From: Acephala macrosclerotiorum
Lineage: Eukaryota; Ascomycota; Leotiomycetes; Helotiales; Mollisiaceae
Length of the DNA: 64,000 bases
Assembly: GCA_014904845.1 (NCBI GenBank)
Contig: MU119320.1
Coordinates: forward strand, 62,001 to 126,000
Reading direction: 5' to 3'
Shown: positions 57,752 through 64,000 of the stretch, one piece after another
How positions within the stretch are numbered: the first letter of the stretch is position 1
Layout: each line of letters opens with the position of its first letter
Program-made: the position numbers and the translations under genes
Notes under the pieces: model-generated
What the model saw: the letters and a program-made list of their open reading frames with translations, nothing else
The model's database searches: none
What the model was told of the DNA's origin: nothing

Positions 57752-58549
57752 ATGTCAGAAAAGGAGGCTCCGATTTCCACGCCGTTCCTCTCTTGGGAGG
57801 GCTTGGAGGAGGAAGAGCTGGCTGATATGAAGAGTGCTATTCGAGATATCAAAAATATCAACGATGATATTACGAAGAAGCAAGAGATGAAGAAGAGCAC
57901 CAAGACCCAAAAAAAGAAGCTTGAGGACGAGGTTTCTAAGCTCCTCACTATCACGAGGGAGTGGGCCAGGCGTCCTCGACCTACAACACTGCAACAAGCG
58001 GCGCCCAGTGATCAAGACCGTATCCGATACCGAAGGTTTTATTCGCTTGTTCAAGAAGGCCTTCAGAACCCCATCAGAGCGCAGAGCCAAGACTTCATCG
58101 AGCAGCTTCGCCATCTATGTCGCTCTGCAGAGAAAACCGGAGCTACTGATTCTTTCGAGGTTGAGGAACTAGAATATGATGACAGCGAAGATGGAGAAGC
58201 TATGGAAGTCGATGATGAGAGAGCAAGGATTAGTCAAGCGTGTATGTTTGCGGAAGAGTATTTATCGTTAGTCATAGAGCTGATTAAGAGCATAGTACAA
58301 AGGGTCACATTCTCACCACCGCCACTCTTTCAAGATGTGGAGCCGGAGGAGGAAGAGGAAGCTGAAGAGCAGATGCAAGAGCTGTCCATCAGTGAGGATT
58401 CTGAAAACTTTCTCCAAGAGTACGAGGTAGAAGAAGATAAGGCGAGTAGATTTAAGGGCTCCGAGGACGACTTCGAAGAGAGCGCTGAGGAGGACGCTGA
58501 GGAGGATGCTGAGGAGGATGCTGAGGAGGATGCTGAGGAGGACTTCTAG
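57752..58549 (+). CDS. acidic helical hypothetical protein ending in AEED repeats, 265 aa
   Basis: An intron-free frame starting MSEKEAPISTPFLSWEGL. Residues 20-70 predict a coiled coil (DMKSAIRDIKNINDDITKKQ and on). The middle is helical (RIRYRRFYSLVQEGLQNP; EQLRHLCRSAEKTG; EYLSLVIELIKSIVQRV). The last third is acidic, and five perfect 12-bp units at 58484-58543 encode (AEED)5 before the final Phe. I recognise no domain. It is divergent to the 56469 gene, which also ends in a 12-bp-unit acidic repeat. It is possibly a histone- or chromatin-binding type protein, but this is only suggested by composition. Confidence 0.65.
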   Translation: MSEKEAPISTPFLSWEGLEEEELADMKSAIRDIKNINDDITKKQEMKKSTKTQKKKLEDEVSKLLTITREWARRPRPTTLQQAAPSDQDRIRYRRFYSLVQEGLQNPIRAQSQDFIEQLRHLCRSAEKTGATDSFEVEELEYDDSEDGEAMEVDDERARISQACMFAEEYLSLVIELIKSIVQRVTFSPPPLFQDVEPEEEEEAEEQMQELSISEDSENFLQEYEVEEDKASRFKGSEDDFEESAEEDAEEDAEEDAEEDAEEDF

Positions 58550-59245
58550 AACAACCTTGAGGAGGTTCAGAGTCAGGGAGATGACAAAGGGAGGGCATGA
58601 GGCACTGGTCCAGAGCTGCAAAAAGACATAGCAGGAAAGGGAGGATGAGATGCTAGGCTCATTAGAAACCGAGATCTCATTGAATTGGTACTGCCGATTT
58701 GAAGGTTGGCGGGAGAGATGATGATTTCTTGTATTGCAAAGAGACACCGACCAGCCCACCTTGATACCAATCAAGAACATATTCCCTCTAGCATAATCAC
58801 CCATTTCATCCTCGAACAAGATTGCTTCGTGTGATTTAAGACTGTAAAAATCAAACCAAGTGAAGCACAGCTCCAATTGACAAATTTGGTGAGATGAAGC
58901 GAGGTAGGCAAAACTAGCACAACGCGCCTTCAACGCTGAGCAGCTGCACCTGCCTTGTCGTACTGCCCACCCGCACCTGCGCCAAGATAACCCAGATTTC
59001 TTCCTCCTTCTCTTCTTCTCTCTTCCAAAACCCAGCATACTCACTCGTCTTCCCCCCCCCCCCAGCACATCTAACATCCTGCCAGAACATTACCTGCATC
59101 ACCGTGAGCGCGAATCGGTGCAGCCGATTCGTGAGGTCAGCATGGCCGACGACATAGTTTATCCAGAACAGTCAATTTACATTAAAATAAAATCCACTAC
59201 AAAACACAATATACGAAAAATCCAGCCTCCAAGTGCTACCCTCAA
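58550..59245. other. convergent intergenic region at the right end of the candidate element
   Basis: Contains palindromes at 58683 and 59113 (the last before the antiporter gene) and a C10 run at 59052. Frames on the minus strand (58313-59077) overlap coding DNA and look random. No gene is seen. Confidence 0.5.
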
Positions 59246-61129
59246 TCATCCTGCTGTCACCGCATTGCCGTTTGAGTCCGTTTGTGGGTAATAGTATGCG
59301 CAGATAGCGATGATCCTGTTTTCGGGCGAAGGTTAATAATTCCCAATATCTAAAGGCGGATCAACTTACAGATACAAGCACTGCAACAACATTCCCTCAA
59401 GCCAATGAGACTTGCCATCTCCAATTAGATAGTTGACAAGAAGAACAGCCACGAATAGAACCGCAACTTGGAATCCGTCAAAGCTCAATGTCATGTCTTC
59501 CTTGCCCATGATCCAACCAATGACGACTAAGAGCGGGATCAAGAACAGCGAAACCTGCATGCTAGAACCAACCGCAACGCCAATGGCTAAATCCATCTTG
59601 TCCTTACAAGCCACAGTAACAGCAGTAGCGTGCTCAGCGGCATTTCCAACAATCGGCAAGAGAATCAAACCTACGAATTCGACGGAGACTGTGCCGCTCT
59701 CGGTGATAGAGCCAATACCGTCGACCATGAACTCAGCGCAAAGTCCAATGATGGCGGTGGCACCAGCAAGAGTAGCCCAGGCGACAGCGATGTGCAGGGT
59801 GGGCTCCTCGGGCTCGTCCTCCTCGTCTTCGTAGGCGGCAGTATTGATCAACTCGTCATTTGGTGGTCGGTCTGCGAGTTGAGGTCGTCCAGCTCCTGCT
59901 CCAATACCTCCAGCTTTCGCAAGACTCTTAGAGATGGCTCCTTCTGGCAGAGCATGCTTGCGGGGTCTCATCGGGACCTTTTGGCTCTCCTCGTTGAACA
60001 TGTCGACGTGAGTGTGGAGCTGGAAGTACAGGTATCCAGCATAAACAACCAGGAGAATGACAGCGGTTCCGCGAGAAAGAGAAGCAACAGAAGACAAGGG
60101 CGTGGTGCTAAATTGATCGAAACAGGTGGGGATGATGATACTGCCAATGGCCAACGCGAGCAATGAGGCAGCTGTTTGGGCAACTGTCTGGTTGAAAAAT
60201 TGCTCTGTTCGTCTGAGACCACCGAAGAAGAAACACATGCCCATGACGAGGAGAAGGTTGGACAAGATACTGCCAATAAGCGAGGTTTGGACAACGACGA
60301 CTTCATCCTTGGCCAGGGCAATGACAGCGACGATCAATTCGACGGCGTTACTGAAGTCTGTTAGTTGAGCCCGCAAAAGTCGTAAAGGTACCAACCCGAA
60401 AGAAGCATTGAGAAGACCACCCAAACTCTCTCCCAAATGCAGCGCAATTTCCTCAGTTGCAAAACTCAGCATGCCTGCAAGGGGAATGATGGCAATAAAA
60501 TTGACTGTAAAGACCACCTTCCCATTAACTTCAGCATAATTGAGGGCGATGCCAACAGGAGCTGCAAGCAACAGAATATTAACCCAGGAGCTGAAAATTG
60601 TCCGCTGAATCTGATTCCTCAGAGTAAAAGGTTCCTTGTGGTAGAGCTCCTTCCCCTTGTACCATGGTCGCTTCTTTGGCTTGTCCTCATCTTCTAGTGC
60701 CTCATCCTTGTGGAAGGATTTGCCCCCGAATCTCCTACGAGCCTTCTCCTCTTGACTGTGTGGCCGACCGCGTCCTCCAACAACCGTCTCCTCACTGCCT
60801 ACTTCTCTAGGTTTCGAAGTATTGGTCGCGGTCGCAGTAGTCATCTCGTACTCATTCTCCTTCGATCTCCTTCGTATCGTATCTCCGTCTGTCGTCGTGC
60901 TGAAATTCCTCGAGTGTGGTGGTTCTGTTTGGACCACCGATAGTGGCGTCTCGTCCTCGGCGCCCAAAGCTCCAGCATCTCTTGATCTTATCCCATTGCT
61001 GGCTCCAGCTTCGAGGTCAGAGGATGCGGCCCACGTGGATGACCGCTTTCCTTTACCAAAGGGATTCCACGACTCGCCGTACCAGGCCTCTTTGCGCGCC
61101 TGACGTTTGATCTGATCTAATCCGGCCAT
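59246..61129 (-). CDS. vacuolar-type Ca2+/H+ antiporter (CaCA family)
   Basis: Three exons: complement(join(59246..59315, 59370..60350, 60396..61129)), 594 residues from MAGLDQIKRQA. The 45-nt intron at 60351-60395 lies exactly within the first alpha-repeat; removing it gives FGNAVELIVAVIALAK. The second alpha-repeat is GNAAEHATAVTVACKDKMDL. About eleven hydrophobic segments are visible. A charged, Ser-rich N-terminus of about 150 residues and a cytosolic acidic loop (YEDEEDEPEE) are typical of fungal VCX1 relatives, which load calcium into the vacuole in exchange for protons. The last exon encodes only LIIAICAYYYPQTDSNGN and six further residues; it has a detached homologue at 47413. All key residues look intact. 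Confidence 0.92.
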
Positions 61130-64000
61130 TGTAAGCAAACGAGTATATGAAGGGAGCAGCAGTCAAAAAGATGCATTGCTGACTATGCGCGAGGAGAAAA
61201 CTGACGCATATTGAACTTAGAAGACATGGTGATGGATTGAATGAATCAATTCGACGGTGGTGCTATGGTGGTGCTGTGGAGGAAGCAGGGCGGAAGAATG
61301 GGTACGAGTACGAGCACTGATGTGTTGCTAGCGGGATTAATTGGGCTTGGGAGTTGGGCCGTTCGGCGTGGAGGGATCGGGGATTGGCTGGCTGCTTCAG
61401 GAGGTAAGGTTAGTTGGTGCGGCCGATTCAGGCTGTGCAGTGCAGACGACGCTGATGCAGTCAGTGGTCGGGCGTCGAGGGGATTCTGAACACTTCGGTG
61501 TCACAGAGTCATGTATCGTGTGCGAAAGGCTCGAGTCGTCGCGGTCTTATCAATCGATGTCGTGCGATGCGATGGGCGGGGAAAGGTACAGTACTGCCGG
61601 AGCGCTTCGTCTGAAGGTCTGTCTGCAGGCCCCGTTCGGCCTCGTTGGGGGCTGTGAAGTGCCTTCGTGGAGCCTCGTTCCTTCGTTCGTGGCTATTGCT
61701 ACAGTATTGGGGGTTCGCAAGAATGCGGCGCCTTTCCTGTTTGGTTCGGTTCGGGTGGGGTCGGAGTCGAATCGTGATGGCAGATATGTGTTGCGGGTGT
61801 TGATTTGGTTCTTGCGCAAATGTTTTGTTGTGAAAGAAAAAGAGAAGCTGGCAGGTGTTCTTTCTTGTAGGAGATTGGGGTGTTTCGATTCAATTTTACG
61901 GGCTGGACGCGGTCCCTCTTGGCTCTTGGCTCTTGGCTCTTGGCACTTCACTGCCACCCACTTGATGACCCCAGAACGCCACGAGCACGGGAAGAGCGCC
62001 GTGAGAGATAAGGCAGAATCCAGAATCGTCAACTCAACTCGATTTGCTGTGAAGTGAAGACGAGCGAGATTTGCCGACGGAGCCACAAGTATCACGTCCA
62101 CGTTTTACGTCTGCCCCTACGTAGTCGCGATAGACAATCCAAGAACCACGCAGTGCGCCTAGAACGACGCCGACGATACTTATTCAAATGCGAGCGCTTC
62201 TCGGGACCGGATTAGATCAAATCCTTTCGACCGTCTGGGTCGGATGCGTTGCGGGTGAGCGTTGATGACTGCGGCTGGCGGAATACTTGCTTGATAAGGT
62301 CTAAACGGGGCTTTTTCTCAACGACGTACAGAATGCCAGAATAAGGTTGGGGATTACGACAATCAGTTCACTAGACTCTACCCTCTGAGTCTAGCCCGCA
62401 CATGAATCACGATGTATAGTTGGGCATTCACCGCTGCGATTCACGCTACAAACGCTGCCAGTCACGATCTCCAAAAACGCAGCATGACGGCGAGCCACCT
62501 TTCTCGAAACCTCGCAAACAAGAAAAGGGACTCACTTGGCTCCTTGGCAACAAACTCTTCTTTCCGATGACAGCACCGTCAAGCTCATCCAAGCTCAGCT
62601 TCGATTCAGGTACCGTCTTGTCACTCTTGGTCCGGCAATTGAGTGCAAGATTCTGGATGATCTCATGATTCTCACCTCGTGGTTTTCCAGCAAGGGCCGT
62701 CGTAAACGTCAAGCCACATACGAACAACGCATCATTGCGCAGCGATGATCACCTGCTTGGAAACAACGATTGCAATTCAACCAATCATCGAGCATGTTTG
62801 CAGACATTGCATATGTTCTTCGTAACGAATTGGAATGGAGGAATTAGGGTTCTTCTGAAAAGGCGTATAACCGGCGTATTGATTTCAGGTCCTGAGATGT
62901 GGCTGAGACCCCAGAATCTTGAAACAGGATTTGTTTCAACCCGTGGCAAGGATCTGGAATCATCACGTGTGGTGGGACACGTGTGGGGGTTTGATAATTT
63001 CCTCCTTTCTGTTTGAAACGACTTTTGGGAATCAAAAAATCTCATGGTGTGAAGAGCGTGATGGCGCTGTGCAAGTGCATGGTTAAGGTCTATGTTGGAG
63101 GAGGTGCGAAGCTATTGTTTTCGAGTGTCCCCGTTGTCCTGATGGCTTCATGCTTTGAAAGTTTCGGATATTGCTTTCAAAAGTATATCTCGAGCGTCTT
63201 TTCCTCAGGATTGAAAATCCTTCCTCTAGCGATGTCTAGCTTGAATGACAGATCAATCGTTGCAATTCAAGCAACACATTACGAACAGGGCTGTGCATTC
63301 TCCGCCCCTCAGAATTTACAGCTTTCTCTGCAAGGTCCTGGATCCAATTCACTGCGCTCAATGACGCAGCTCCAATTTCGGGTCTTTCCTCATTCCGAGA
63401 AACCAGGCCCGAGAACGCAGTGCTCTTCCGAGTCTCAAGTCAGCACTGCATCTCGTGTTACGATGGTACTCGCACCGCAGGACGACCTCGGCGGATGACT
63501 GCATACTAGTAAGATACAGACGTACATCGTTTCAGCCCCGATATCCGTTTTCGTGATGGCGTTCGGGTGGTTTTGGGGTGTTGATGAGAAGCTCCTGAAA
63601 GATAGAAATTTGTTTGGATTTTGAGCATCGTGGACGGGAGTCGATGCATCCCAAAGAGTATTAGGAGATGATTAATTAAAGCGCTGCCAATATCCCCATG
63701 ATGTTTGCTCCGCTGATTCCACTCTGCAAAATTGCATTACACAAGATATTGATCAGAAAAGTAGTCGTTTCTCTTCCGTTTCACGTGCTAGTCATGCTGT
63801 TTCTCTCCATTGTCTCTGCAAGAAATACAAGGAATTTGTTTCTATATGTTGAGTCTTCCGATTTAGAAACTTTGATTTCTCGACAGAATTTCTCACCTAT
63901 CTCTATGTCGGGAAGCAATGCGAGGTTCTTCCTACGTCGGGAGGTAACTATTCGAAGCCATTCGAGAATCGAGCACAGTCCCAACACGCGATTGCTTGTT
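61130..64000. other. intergenic, no supported gene
   Basis: Promoter of the antiporter gene and 2.5 kb beyond. Long overlapping frames on both strands at 61341-62101 have no domain and mirror each other. Frames at 62420-63498 are similarly weak. The minus frame 63781-63987 (ending SMTST) could be an exon of a gene beyond the edge, but nothing confirms it. A two-mismatch palindrome lies at 61412. Confidence 0.4.

Larger units (their letters stand above)
48166..59129. repeat. dispersed 17-bp palindrome AATCGG-N5-CCGATT, 15 copies
   Basis: Start positions: 48166, 49151, 49819, 51095, 51512, 52111, 53131, 53798, 54434, 56027, 56669, 56945, 57380, 58683, 59113. Arms are perfect at 49819, 53131, 53798 and 59113, and have one mismatch at the others. 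The spacer is always 5 bp and not conserved (for example CAGCC, AACCA, TGGTG, TGCAG). Copies occur in intergenic DNA, introns (54434, 57380) and coding exons. A sixteenth copy with two mismatches is at 61412. I found no comparable site in 1-48 kb or 62-64 kb. Confidence 0.88.
47413..59330. mobile_element. candidate integrative element bracketed by antiporter last-exon copies
   Basis: The segment lies between two same-orientation copies of the antiporter last exon (47413-47502 and 59246-59330). It has a tyrosine-recombinase-like gene near its left end and four other genes, and all fifteen good copies of the AATCGG-N5-CCGATT palindrome. The arrangement resembles site-specific insertion at the 3' end of a host gene, with a replacement gene end on one side and the displaced end on the other. 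That logic is known for bacterial islands; its use here is inference. I cannot define exact crossover points. A local duplication unrelated to mobility is the main alternative. Confidence 0.45.

Noticed and set aside
61412..61428. Sixteenth palindrome outside the bracketed segment
   Set aside because: It has two arm mismatches, so it was not counted. One such site in the window is within chance expectation.
61341..62101. Long overlapping open frames on both strands (238 and 183 codons)
   Set aside because: They mirror each other, have biased composition and no recognisable features. Probably promoter-region DNA of the antiporter gene.
1..64000. tRNA genes and CRISPR arrays
   Set aside because: No sequence with both tRNA internal promoter boxes and a cloverleaf was seen, and no regularly spaced repeat-spacer array exists. 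CRISPR is not expected in a fungus.

Overview
The window is nuclear DNA of a filamentous ascomycete (Pezizomycotina). Genes carry short 45-60 nt GT-AG introns, intergenic spaces are moderate, and the families are typical of the group: ESF1, a VCX1-type Ca2+/H+ antiporter, a GH128 glucanase with a GPI-like tail, a GH78 rhamnosidase, a C2H2 plus fungal-type transcription factor, a fungal SLATT protein and small secreted cysteine-rich proteins. A leotiomycete is my best guess, from general gene style only. I see no rRNA, tRNA or CRISPR.

Layout. 0-11 kb: the 5' part of a secreted protein gene, a 12-finger C2H2 protein, a multi-pass membrane protein, a SLATT-domain protein and a DUF4139 (MuiA-like) protein. 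11-16 kb: gene-poor, with a decayed tandem repeat. 16-26 kb: an orphan protein, an APH-like kinase, a cluster of small Gly/Tyr-rich genes (one intact, two broken) with a hAT-type MITE beside it, a small secreted protein and a GH128 glucanase. 26-35 kb: a sugar-transporter pseudogene with six in-frame stops, a GH78 rhamnosidase and a zinc-finger transcription factor. 36 kb: a second copy of the MITE family. 37-46 kb: ESF1 and a 12-exon SNF2-RING ATPase whose introns repeatedly carry a GAATGTCCC-like motif.

47.4-59.3 kb is the most unusual part. It holds a tyrosine-recombinase-like protein with C-terminal zinc fingers, an orphan protein, a second SNF2 ATPase and two divergently transcribed acidic proteins. 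The segment is bracketed by two same-orientation copies of the last exon of the Ca2+/H+ antiporter gene: the working exon at 59.25-59.32 kb and a detached copy at 47.41-47.50 kb. Fifteen copies of a 17-bp interrupted palindrome, AATCGG-N5-CCGATT with at most one arm mismatch, all lie inside this segment, and I found none in the rest of the window. I infer a candidate integrative element, or its fossil, inserted at the 3' end of the antiporter gene. 61-64 kb holds no gene I can support.

Multi-exon coordinates come from reading splice sites by eye. Gene names rest on recognised motifs, not on database searches.
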